Source of the DNA: Sphingopyxis sp.
Lineage (GTDB): Bacteria; Pseudomonadota; Alphaproteobacteria; Sphingomonadales; Sphingomonadaceae
Assembly: GCA_013821905.1 (NCBI GenBank)
Contig: PNJO01000010.1
Coordinates: forward strand, 1 to 34,245
DNA: 34,245 nt
Direction of reading: 5' to 3'
Shown here: positions 8,755 to 16,170 of the stretch, in pieces
How positions within the stretch are numbered: the stretch's first letter is position 1
How the letters are laid out: every line of letters begins with the position of its first letter
Program-made: the position numbers and the translations under genes
The notes under the pieces: generated by a model
Told to the model about the DNA's origin: nothing
Databases searched by the model: none
What the model saw: the letters and a program-made list of their open reading frames with translations, nothing else

Positions 8755-10341
8755 TCAGCTCGCCGCCCGCGCCTTCGCGATGGCGCGTCGCAGCGCGTCA
8801 TAGCCGATCTGCCCCTGGAAAAGCTGGTCGCCGACGATCCAGGTCGGAGTGGCGTTGAGCTGGAGCTGCGTCGCGATGGCCAGATTGCTGTCGAGCTCGC
8901 GCTGGAACAGCGCCTCGTTCGCGGTTGCGTCGGCGCTGCCGTCGGTGACGACACCCGCCTTTTCGGCCGCGGCGGCGATCGCGGCCGGGTCGAGCGACCG
9001 GCTGGCGAACATCGCATGGTGGAAGGCGTCATATCGGCCCTGCCGCGCTGCGGCGAGCGCCATGACCGCGGCGTCGCGGCTCTGCGGCGCGATGATCGGC
9101 AGCTCGCGGAACACGACCTTCAGGCGCTTGTCTTCGCGGATCAGCCGGTCGACATCGGGCACGCTCGCGCGACAGAAGCCGCACGCATAATCGGTGAACA
9201 CCACCAGCGTGACGTCGCCGTCGGCATTGCCTGCCCAGGCGCCCGCATAGGGTTTTTCGAGCGCAGGGCGGATCGCGTCGACCGCCTTGGCGATCTCGTT
9301 GTTCCGCTGCGCCTCCAGCGCTTCGGGAATGATCTGCGGGTTCGCGCGGATATAGTCGGCGACGACGGTCTCGACCTCGCCCTTGCTCATCCCGCCGCCG
9401 AAGCGGCCGCCGAGCCAGAAGACGGCGGCAAGCAGCAGGATGGCGCCGCCGGCGATCATCCACAGCGGCGCCGGAAGCGCGGGCGCGGCGGGGCGCGGAG
9501 CCGGTACCGGACGGTGCGGCGCACGATCGTCGGGCGCGGGTGCCGACAGCGAGGGCGGCGGCGTCGCGGCGGCGGCCTTCGTCTTTGCGGCCCGCGCGGG
9601 GGCGACCGGCATATCGGGCTCGCCGGCGAACAGCGGCAGATCGGGCGCGGCGGGGCGCACTGCGACGGCTGCTTCCTGCTCCTCGCGTGCGAGCAATTGT
9701 TCGAGGCCCGATGGTGGAGGCGCAATTTCCTCGCTTGCCGGGCGCAGCTTGGTCGCCGCCTCGCCGATGCTTTCGCGCAAACTCTCGGTGCCCGCCTTGG
9801 CGACCTGGCCGATCCCTGCCTTCGTCTTGCCGGCCACCTCGCCGAGGCCGCGGCCGGCTTCGCTCGAAATCTTTGCGACCCGGTCGCCGAGCGCGAGCTT
9901 GTCCCACGCCTGGCCGCCGGCATCGGCGGCGGCGCGGCCCGCCTTTGCCGAGCCGCGGCCGATCGCGCGCAGCGCACGCGCCGTCAGCGTCCCGCTGCGC
10001 TGCGCCAGTTCGCGGCTGCGGCGCGGAATTTCCATCGCTTCGACCTTCGCCGGAATATCGGCGCGGTCGCCGACGTCGATCGTCCAGTCGGCAAAGGCTG
10101 CGGCGCCGTCGCGGATGCGATCCCAGAGCGTCGCGGCGCCGGCGCGGATCTGTTCGGGCTTCACCAGCGGCGCGCGCGCGGGTTTCTCGGCCGCCTGATA
10201 GCGCGCCAGGTCGATCCCGACCGGCGGCTCTTCGCGCGGTTTGGCGAGGCCCTCGTCGGCGGCGTGGGTGCGGGCAGGCTCCGCCGCGGGCGCCTGATCG
10301 CGCAGCCAGGGCTGGTAATAATCGTCTTTCTTGTCGGTCAC
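8755..10341 (-). CDS. Membrane-anchored DsbA-family thiol oxidoreductase with long cytoplasmic N-terminal extension, 528 aa
   Basis: Residues 1-290 are hydrophilic, Ala/Pro-rich and partly amphipathic (GEVAGKTKAGIGQVAKAG), with no recognised domain. One transmembrane segment (about 294-311) follows, then a periplasmic thioredoxin-fold DsbA domain with TDYACGFCRASVP (redox CGFC at 387-390) and the cis-proline loop ATPTW (Pro499). Ordinary DsbA proteins are about 200 aa with a cleaved signal, so more than half of this protein is additional. The start is GTG at 10341 with AAGGGCGA 3 nt upstream. It lies between the M48 peptidase gene (54 bp upstream) and the sulfotransferase gene (11 bp downstream). 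A role in thiol oxidation or isomerisation of envelope proteins is inferred; the extension's function is unknown. Confidence 0.88.
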   Translation of the reverse strand: MTDKKDDYYQPWLRDQAPAAEPARTHAADEGLAKPREEPPVGIDLARYQAAEKPARAPLVKPEQIRAGAATLWDRIRDGAAAFADWTIDVGDRADIPAKVEAMEIPRRSRELAQRSGTLTARALRAIGRGSAKAGRAAADAGGQAWDKLALGDRVAKISSEAGRGLGEVAGKTKAGIGQVAKAGTESLRESIGEAATKLRPASEEIAPPPSGLEQLLAREEQEAAVAVRPAAPDLPLFAGEPDMPVAPARAAKTKAAAATPPPSLSAPAPDDRAPHRPVPAPRPAAPALPAPLWMIAGGAILLLAAVFWLGGRFGGGMSKGEVETVVADYIRANPQIIPEALEAQRNNEIAKAVDAIRPALEKPYAGAWAGNADGDVTLVVFTDYACGFCRASVPDVDRLIREDKRLKVVFRELPIIAPQSRDAAVMALAAARQGRYDAFHHAMFASRSLDPAAIAAAAEKAGVVTDGSADATANEALFQRELDSNLAIATQLQLNATPTWIVGDQLFQGQIGYDALRRAIAKARAAS

Positions 10342-10395
10342 TTGTCGCCCTTGCGCATCGTCGGATGCGATGCCTGCCCCTGTCGTCGTTCGAAT

Positions 10396-11799
10396 CTAGC
10401 GCCGTTTGCGCTCGCGTTCCACCTCGGCGCGAGCCACCAGCGCAATATCCTGTGCACGGATCCAGTCGGGCGACCCTTCGGGCAGGCCCTGCATCGCGGT
10501 TTCGGCATTACGCAGCGCCAGCCCCGACTGTCTACCCTCCAACTGATAGCGTTCGGCCGAGGCGAGCGCCGCACGCGCCTGATCGCCCTTGTTCGCATAG
10601 ACGATGCCGAGCTGATACCAGGCGAAGGGATTCTGGTTGTCGAGCGCCACCGCGGTTTTCAGCACCTCTTCGGCCTCGGCATAATTGGCCTGGTCCTCGG
10701 TCGCGATCAGCGCATGGCCGAGCGTCGCGCTGATCAGGGGCTGCGACCGCGATTGCGAGACCGCCTTGCGCAGCGCCGGGATCGCCTCCTTCGGCCGCCC
10801 CGATTCGAGGAGCACCTGCCCCTCGAGCTCGAGGAAATAGGGGTCGTCGGGATTGGTCGCGAGCAGGCCTTCGACCTCCGCCAGCGCCTTTTGCGGATAG
10901 GCGCTCTTGTGCCAAGCATAGGCGCGGGCGTAGCGCGCCGGGATCGTCTTGTTGCTTTCGGGATATTTGCGCAGCGTGCGCTCGGGATCGGCGATATAGC
11001 CCGACAGCTTCGCCTTGATCCGCTGGAAACGCGCCTCGATCGCCGCATTGGCTGGTTTTTCCCACGCCGGATCTATCACATAGACCTCGCGCAGCGCCTG
11101 GATGCGATCGCCCGACATCGGGTGGGTGCGGCCATAGGCCTGGTCGTCGTCCTGCTTTACGCCATAGCGGAATTCGAGATTTTGCAGCTTCTTGAAAAAG
11201 GCGAGGCTGCCGCGGCCGCTGATCCCCGCCTTCGACAGATATTGCGCGCCGGCGGCGTCGGCAGTCGATTCCTGGACGCGGCTGAAAGCGAGGAACTTGC
11301 CTAGCGCGGCCTGCTGCCCTGCCATCATGATCCCCATGCCGGCTTCGCCGCCGCCGGCTGCAATCGCCGCGGCGCCGAGCAGCAGGCTGAGCAGCGAAAT
11401 GCCGGTCGCGGCGCTCGCGCCCTCGTTGATGCGGATCGCGTGGCCGCCCATGACGTGGCCGAGCTCGTGCGCGAGCACGCCCTGCACCTCTTCGGCGCTG
11501 TCGGCCGCCTCGATCAGCCCGCTGAAGACATAGATGTCCTGGCTGCCCGCGACAAAGGCGTTGATGCTGCGGTCGCCGAGCAAGTGCACGCGCACCTGGC
11601 CGGGCTGCAGCCCTGCGGCGACGAGCAGCGGGTCCATCATGTCCTGGAACAGCGCCTCGGTCTCGGCATCGCGCAGGATCGACTGCGCTGCGGCCGGGCG
11701 AACGGCGATCGCGACCATCGCGAGCAGGGTCAGCGTTATGCGAAGGAGCGCGCGCAATCCTTGTGCGCCGGATGCGATGGGCGGCGGGAGAGCGGTCAT
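10396..11799 (-). CDS. M48-family zinc metalloprotease with C-terminal TPRs (BepA-like), 467 aa
   Basis: A periplasmic metallopeptidase related to E. coli BepA/YfgC, which degrades or assists folding of outer-membrane proteins. A signal peptide (RITLTLLAMVAIAV then AAAQS) precedes the peptidase domain. The zinc motif is HELGH (111-115), with a third-ligand helix ESTADAAG near residue 175, and TPR helices follow in the last 180 residues. I chose the ATG at 11799, because the earlier in-frame ATG (11844) would put 15 non-signal residues ahead of the leader. The gene follows rne by 115 bp on the same strand and is followed by the DsbA-like gene. With TPRs, DsbA and M48 together, an envelope quality-control operon is a fair inference. 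Confidence 0.9.
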   Translation of the reverse strand: MTALPPPIASGAQGLRALLRITLTLLAMVAIAVRPAAAQSILRDAETEALFQDMMDPLLVAAGLQPGQVRVHLLGDRSINAFVAGSQDIYVFSGLIEAADSAEEVQGVLAHELGHVMGGHAIRINEGASAATGISLLSLLLGAAAIAAGGGEAGMGIMMAGQQAALGKFLAFSRVQESTADAAGAQYLSKAGISGRGSLAFFKKLQNLEFRYGVKQDDDQAYGRTHPMSGDRIQALREVYVIDPAWEKPANAAIEARFQRIKAKLSGYIADPERTLRKYPESNKTIPARYARAYAWHKSAYPQKALAEVEGLLATNPDDPYFLELEGQVLLESGRPKEAIPALRKAVSQSRSQPLISATLGHALIATEDQANYAEAEEVLKTAVALDNQNPFAWYQLGIVYANKGDQARAALASAERYQLEGRQSGLALRNAETAMQGLPEGSPDWIRAQDIALVARAEVERERKRR

Positions 11800-11914
11800 T
11801 GCCGCTTCTCTTGCGCCGCGCGCCTGAACCCCGGGTGAAGCCATGCAGGCTTATTGGGGGTCAGGTCGCGCGGACGCAAGATCGCGATGCGAATTCTGCG
11901 ATCAGTTGCCGCAA

Positions 11915-14524
11915 TCAATTGCCGAAGGTGCGCTGCCACCAGCCGCGGCGCGGTTCGCCATCGGCGCCTTCGCTTTCGGCGTCCGCTTCGGCCGCATCCG
12001 CAGTTACGGACTCGGCGGTCGGCTCGGTTACGGCTTCGGCGACGGCCTCGACAGCAACCGCCTTTTTGGCGCGGCTGGCGCGCTTTTTCGGCGCGGGCTT
12101 TGCAGCTTCGGCGGGTGCTTCGGGCGCGGGCGCCTCGGCAGCAGGCGCTTCCACCCGCTCGGCCGTTTCGGCTTCGGCTGCCGCAGTCGCCTTGGCCTTG
12201 CGCGGCGCGCGCTTGCGCTTCGGCTTTTCCTCGGCGGAGGCGGCTTCCTCGGCGACCGGTTCGGGCTCGGCGTCGGCGGCGGGGGCCGCTTCGACCGGGG
12301 CCTCGGCCTCGGCTTCGTCGGCCTTCTTGCGGCCGCGTCCGCCGCGGCGGCGCTTCGGCTTCGCCTCTTCGGCTTCCGCGTCGGTCTCGGCCGCTACCGG
12401 CGGAGCCTCTTCGGCGGGAGCCTCATCATCGGCTGCTTCGCCGTCGTCGGAAACCGGCGCATCGCCCTCGGGCTCTTCGCTGCCTTCCTCGTCGCGGCGG
12501 CCGCGGCGGCCGCGACGGCGGCGGCGGCGGCGCTTGCGGCCCTCGCCATCCTCACCGTCCTGGCGCTCCTGCCGTTCGCGGCGCGCGGGCCGGTCCTCGG
12601 CCGCTTCTTCCTCGGCTTCCTCTTCCTCGTCCTCTTCGACGAAATCTTCCTCTTCTTCCTCGATCTCGACGATCGGGGCGAAGCTGCGGCGAGCGACCGG
12701 CGGCGGGCCGCCGACCTCGATCGCCATTCGCGCGCCCTCGGTCTCGCCGTCGGGCAGGATTTCGACGCTGACGCCGTAGAGTTCCTCGATCTCGCGCAGT
12801 TCGCGGCGCTTTTCGTTGAGGAGATAGAAGGTCGCTTCCTGGCTTGCGCGCAGGATGATCTTGCTGCCCTTGCCGCGCGCGGCTTCCTCTTCGATCAGGC
12901 GCAGCGCGCTGAGACCGGCCGAGCTGGCGGTGCGGACGAGGCCGGTGCCTTCGCAATGCGGGCACGGGCGGGTCGAGGCTTCGAGCACGCCGGTGCGCAG
13001 GCGCTGGCGGCTCATCTCCATCAGGCCGAAGCCCGAGATGCGGCCGACCTGGATGCGCGCTCGGTCGTTCTTCAGCGCGTCCTTCATCGCGCGCTCGACC
13101 TTGCGGACGTTCGAGCCATGATCCATGTCGATGAAGTCGATGACGATCAGCCCGGCCATGTCGCGCAGGCGGAGCTGGCGGGCGATCTCGTGCGCGGCTT
13201 CGAGGTTCGTGCTGAGCGCGGTCTGCTCGATATTATGCTCGCGCGTCGACCGCCCCGAGTTGATGTCGATCGACACCAGGGCCTCGGTAGGGTTGATGAC
13301 CAGATAACCGCCCGATTTCAGTTGCACGACCGGATTGAGCATACCCGCTAGCTGGTCTTCGACGCCGTAGCGCTGATAGAGCGAGACGGGGTCGGCATAT
13401 TGCTTCACGCGCCGCGCGTGGCTCGGCATCAGCAGCTTCATGAACTGCTTCGCGGCCTTGTAGCCCTCGTCGCCCTCGACGAGCACTTCCTCGATATCCT
13501 TGTGATAGATATCGCGGATCGCGCGCTTGACGAGGTCGCTGTCCGAATGGATCAGTGCAGGCGCGCTCGATCCCAGCGTCTTTTCGCGGATCTCGTCCCA
13601 CAGGCGCGCGAGATAGTCGAAGTCGCGCTTGATCTCGACCTTGGTGCGGCTCATCCCCGCGGTGCGGACGATGCAGCCCATCGTCGGCGGCAGGTTGAGC
13701 TCGTCGATCATCGCCTTCAGCTTGCGGCGATCGGCGCCGTTCGAAATCTTGCGGCTGATCCCGCCACCGTGCATCGTGTTCGGCATCAGTACGCAATAGC
13801 GGCCGGCGAGCGAGAGATAGGTGGTGAGCGCGGCACCCTTGTTGCCGCGTTCTTCCTTGACGACCTGCACCAGCATCACCTGACGGCGGCGGATGACGTC
13901 CTGGATCTTGTAGCGGCGGCGCAGCGACATGCGGTTTTCGCCGCCATCCTCGTCGTCGTTACGACGGCCGCGACCGCCCTTGCGGCCGTTGCGACCGCCC
14001 TTGCCGCGTCCGCGACGGCGATCGCCGCGACCTTCCTTGGCCTCTTCGCCACTTTCTCCAGCTTCGCCTTCGCCATTGTCTTCGGCGTCGTCATGCTCTT
14101 CGTCGTCGCTTTCCTCGCCGACGGTTTCGGGCGCCGACGGGGCGTCGCGATTGTCGTCGTCATGGTCTTCGACGTCGGCGACATCGCCCTCGAGCTCGTC
14201 GAGGTCGTCCTCGGCGCGCTGGGCCGCCGCGGCGGCATGTTCGGCCTCTTCGCGCAGCAGCGCTTCGCGATCTTCCTTCGGAATCTGGTAATAGTCGGGG
14301 TGGATTTCGCTGAAGGCCAGGAATCCGTGGCGGTTGCCGCCATATTCGACGAACGCCGCCTGCAAGGACGGTTCGACGCGGGTTACCTTGGCCAGATAGA
14401 TATTGCCCTTGAGCTGCTTGTGCTCGGCAGACTCGAAATCAAACTCCTCGATGCGGTTTCCCGTGGTGACGGCGACCCGGGTCTCTTCCCGGTGCCGCGC
14501 GTCGATCAACATGCGCGTGGTCAT
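11915..14524 (-). CDS. rne: Ribonuclease E/G family endoribonuclease (RNase E), 869 aa
   Basis: The main mRNA decay and rRNA/tRNA processing endonuclease, acting with degradosome partners. An N-terminal S1-type region begins after TTRMLIDARHREETRVAV and is split by a roughly 100-residue Asp/Glu then Arg/Gly-rich insertion (about 95-205), as in other alphaproteobacterial RNase E proteins. The 5'-sensor/DNase I-like core follows, with GLIVIDFIDMDH (about 455-466) and the zinc-link CPHCEGTG at about 520. Residues after about 610 form a low-complexity Glu/Ala/Pro and Arg/Lys scaffold ending in GWWQRTFGN. The start is ATG at 14524, with GGAG 8 nt upstream; an upstream in-frame ATG at 14560 has no RBS. 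A structured leader precedes it, suggesting autoregulation as known in E. coli. Confidence 0.96.
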   Translation of the reverse strand: MTTRMLIDARHREETRVAVTTGNRIEEFDFESAEHKQLKGNIYLAKVTRVEPSLQAAFVEYGGNRHGFLAFSEIHPDYYQIPKEDREALLREEAEHAAAAAQRAEDDLDELEGDVADVEDHDDDNRDAPSAPETVGEESDDEEHDDAEDNGEGEAGESGEEAKEGRGDRRRGRGKGGRNGRKGGRGRRNDDEDGGENRMSLRRRYKIQDVIRRRQVMLVQVVKEERGNKGAALTTYLSLAGRYCVLMPNTMHGGGISRKISNGADRRKLKAMIDELNLPPTMGCIVRTAGMSRTKVEIKRDFDYLARLWDEIREKTLGSSAPALIHSDSDLVKRAIRDIYHKDIEEVLVEGDEGYKAAKQFMKLLMPSHARRVKQYADPVSLYQRYGVEDQLAGMLNPVVQLKSGGYLVINPTEALVSIDINSGRSTREHNIEQTALSTNLEAAHEIARQLRLRDMAGLIVIDFIDMDHGSNVRKVERAMKDALKNDRARIQVGRISGFGLMEMSRQRLRTGVLEASTRPCPHCEGTGLVRTASSAGLSALRLIEEEAARGKGSKIILRASQEATFYLLNEKRRELREIEELYGVSVEILPDGETEGARMAIEVGGPPPVARRSFAPIVEIEEEEEDFVEEDEEEEAEEEAAEDRPARRERQERQDGEDGEGRKRRRRRRRGRRGRRDEEGSEEPEGDAPVSDDGEAADDEAPAEEAPPVAAETDAEAEEAKPKRRRGGRGRKKADEAEAEAPVEAAPAADAEPEPVAEEAASAEEKPKRKRAPRKAKATAAAEAETAERVEAPAAEAPAPEAPAEAAKPAPKKRASRAKKAVAVEAVAEAVTEPTAESVTADAAEADAESEGADGEPRRGWWQRTFGN

Positions 14525-14537
14525 TATTATCACTCCA

Positions 14538-14555
14538 GGCGCGCCGCGGCGCGCC
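14538..14555 (-). promoter_or_regulatory. rne: Perfect 18-bp GC palindrome next to the rne ribosome binding site
   Basis: GGCGCGCCGCGGCGCGCC is its own reverse complement and sits one base upstream of the GGAG Shine-Dalgarno of rne. In the transcript it can form a very GC-rich hairpin abutting the ribosome binding site. Its role is inferred from position only. Confidence 0.6.
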
Positions 14556-14640
14556 AACAAAAAAGGCCGCGGCTGCCCTTGCGGGGCGGCTGCGGTCGAT
14601 AGGGTTCAAAGAAAAAAAGACGTTATTGCCTTGTGCGGCC

Positions 14641-14687
14641 CGCGTCCGGTCCTGGACGCGCATGCGGTCTTCGGTCGCGACGCATGC
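14641..14687 (-). promoter_or_regulatory. rne: Two adjacent hairpins and a U-tract in the presumed rne leader
   Basis: CGCGTCC-6 nt-GGACGCG (14641-14660) and GCATGCG-14 nt-CGCATGC (14660-14687) are perfect 7-bp stems side by side. In the minus-strand transcript they are followed about 22 nt later by seven consecutive U (about 14612-14618). Hairpins plus a single-stranded U-rich tract are the kind of features through which E. coli rne mRNA is cleaved by its own product; equivalence here is inference. Confidence 0.5.
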
Positions 14688-15147
14688 AGGGGCGAGAGCA
14701 CCCGCGTCGCGATCAGAAGAGGGCATGGCAAGCCTCATGCGGCATCAACCTGTTTCGGGATGAACGGTCGGGGCAGGGCGGCATTGTATGTGCCGCGCCG
14801 TCCGTCCGCCCATCCGGGTGGAACTGACGAAAGTCCGTCTTCCCCGCATGTCCGGCACCAGGGCGGCCATGATCTGCGAATCCCGCAAGACCAGGCCTTT
14901 TTCCCTTCAAAAGGCCGAACGGCGCCGGGAAGGACACCGTCAGTGGGCGTGGTGCTAGCATCGGCATGGGCCGACGGCAACCTCCGCCGCCGAACAAAGA
15001 TGGGATCGCGCCCGACTGTTGCAACCATGTCCCACTGACGAATCGGCTGAATCTACGGGTAACCCCGCCGGTAGGCGGCGATTGGGGGCGTTCTGGCTAA
15101 CGGGTGGTTCACCCTGCCGCGCGGCCGGGACCCCAAGTTTTCGAATA

Positions 15148-16089
15148 ATGGCTGGACCAGCGCCCCCGCGGCGGCATAGTCGCACGATGGGCCTGCTTCT
15201 CCTTCTGCTTGCCGCGACCCTGGAACCCGCGTCGGGGGGCGAGATCGCGCGCGCCGCGTGGCGGCCGCCGATCGAGCTGCAGCCATCCGCGCGGTTCCGT
15301 GCCCGGTCGCCGGGGAAGCGCTACAGCGTGACGGTGCCGATCGGGCGGCCCAAGCCCGCGGTCGCATTGCCGAAGATCGAGGGTCCGGCGAACCCGCGCC
15401 TGCCGCTCGTCGTCCTCGACGCCGGTCACGGTGGTCACGACCCGGGCGCGACCTCGCCGCACAACGGCAAGCGCGAAAAGGACATCACGCTGGCGCTGGC
15501 GCGGGCGATTCGCGACGAACTGGTCGCCGGCGGCCGGGCCCGCGTTGCGCTCACGCGGTCGGACGACCGCTATCTGGTGCTCGAAGAACGCTATGGCATC
15601 GCGCGGCGGCTGAAGGCCGACCTGTTCATCTCGGTCCACGCGGACGCCGCCGAAACCGAGCAGGCAAGCGGCGCATCGATCTACACGCTGTCCGAAGTCG
15701 CCTCCGACCGCGAGGCGGCGCGACTCGCGGCGCGCGAAAACAAGGCGAATATCATCAACGGCGTCGATCTCGGCGCGCACAGCAGCGACGTGTCGTCGAT
15801 CCTGCTCGACCTGACCCAGCGCGAAACGATGACCGTCTCCGCCGATTTCGCGCGCCTGCTGCAGCGCGAGGCGTCGGACGACATGAAATTCCGCACCAGC
15901 GCGCACCGCTTCGCTTCCTTCGTCGTGCTCAAGGCGCCCGATACGCCGTCGGTCCTGTTCGAAACCGGCTTCATCTCGAACAAGGGCGACGCCGAATTCC
16001 TTGCTTCGGCCGAGGGGCGGAAAAAGGTTGCGCGCGGCGTGGCCGACGCGGTGCGGATCCATTTCGCGCGTCGGATCGCGGCGCCCTAA
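15148..16089 (+). CDS. N-acetylmuramoyl-L-alanine amidase (Amidase_3, AmiC-like), 313 aa
   Basis: A periplasmic zinc amidase that cleaves the lactyl-amide bond between MurNAc and the stem peptide. The Amidase_3 domain covers about 85-305, with the metal/catalytic set visible: His94 in VLDAGHGGHD, Glu110 in KREKDITLA, His164 in ISVHADA and Glu272 in LFETGFISN. I favour ATG 15148 (MAGPAPPRRHSRTMGLLLL), because it gives a basic n-region before the hydrophobic signal. ATG 15187 is the alternative, and neither has a good RBS. No AMIN domain of normal length is evident between signal and catalytic domain. In many alphaproteobacteria this gene is followed directly by mrcA; here three unrelated genes intervene. 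Confidence 0.9.
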   Translation: MAGPAPPRRHSRTMGLLLLLLAATLEPASGGEIARAAWRPPIELQPSARFRARSPGKRYSVTVPIGRPKPAVALPKIEGPANPRLPLVVLDAGHGGHDPGATSPHNGKREKDITLALARAIRDELVAGGRARVALTRSDDRYLVLEERYGIARRLKADLFISVHADAAETEQASGASIYTLSEVASDREAARLAARENKANIINGVDLGAHSSDVSSILLDLTQRETMTVSADFARLLQREASDDMKFRTSAHRFASFVVLKAPDTPSVLFETGFISNKGDAEFLASAEGRKKVARGVADAVRIHFARRIAAP

Positions 16090-16110
16090 TCACCCACCAC
16101 AGTTGAAATA

Positions 16111-16122
16111 TAGTCTTGACTA
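16111..16122. promoter_or_regulatory. Possible operator palindrome upstream of the oxidase/aldolase/tetR cassette
   Basis: TAGTC-TT-GACTA is a perfect 12-bp palindrome within an AT-rich island (16101-16132) between the amidase stop and the oxidase start. It overlaps a TTGACT hexamer that could be a -35 and a TATAGT that could be a -10, so a repressor here would block transcription. Because the last gene of the cassette is TetR-type, autoregulation is a reasonable guess, but the promoter assignment is ambiguous. Confidence 0.3.
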
Positions 16123-16170
16123 ACTTTTTGTTCGTGCCAGCCTCCCGAGGGTATGGCGCGGGAGAGTGGC

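Larger units (their letters stand above)
14525..15147. other. 623-bp divergent intergenic region between rne and the amidase gene
   Basis: No gene is supported here; open frames crossing it lack an RBS and family signal. Besides the two rne-leader elements, it holds GGCCTTTT/AAAAGGCC (894-901 and 909-916 of the 14-kb block, a perfect 8-bp inverted repeat with 7-nt loop). It also holds a 10-bp inverted repeat CGTCAGTGGG (14938-14947) / CCCACTGACG (15031-15040), and small hairpins CCGCC-GGTA-GGCGG (15065-15078) and GGGTG-GTT-CACCC (15102-15114) before the amidase start. Promoters for both directions must lie here, but I could not identify convincing -35/-10 pairs. Confidence 0.6.

Noticed and set aside
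10342-10395. Possible tRNA T-loop GTTCGAATC near 10390
   Set aside because: Only a short match; no cloverleaf can be drawn, and it lies in a 54-bp gap inside an operon.
8737-11304. An 855-codon plus-strand frame across the DsbA-like and M48 genes
   Set aside because: It crosses several genuine genes on the other strand and has no family signature or RBS.
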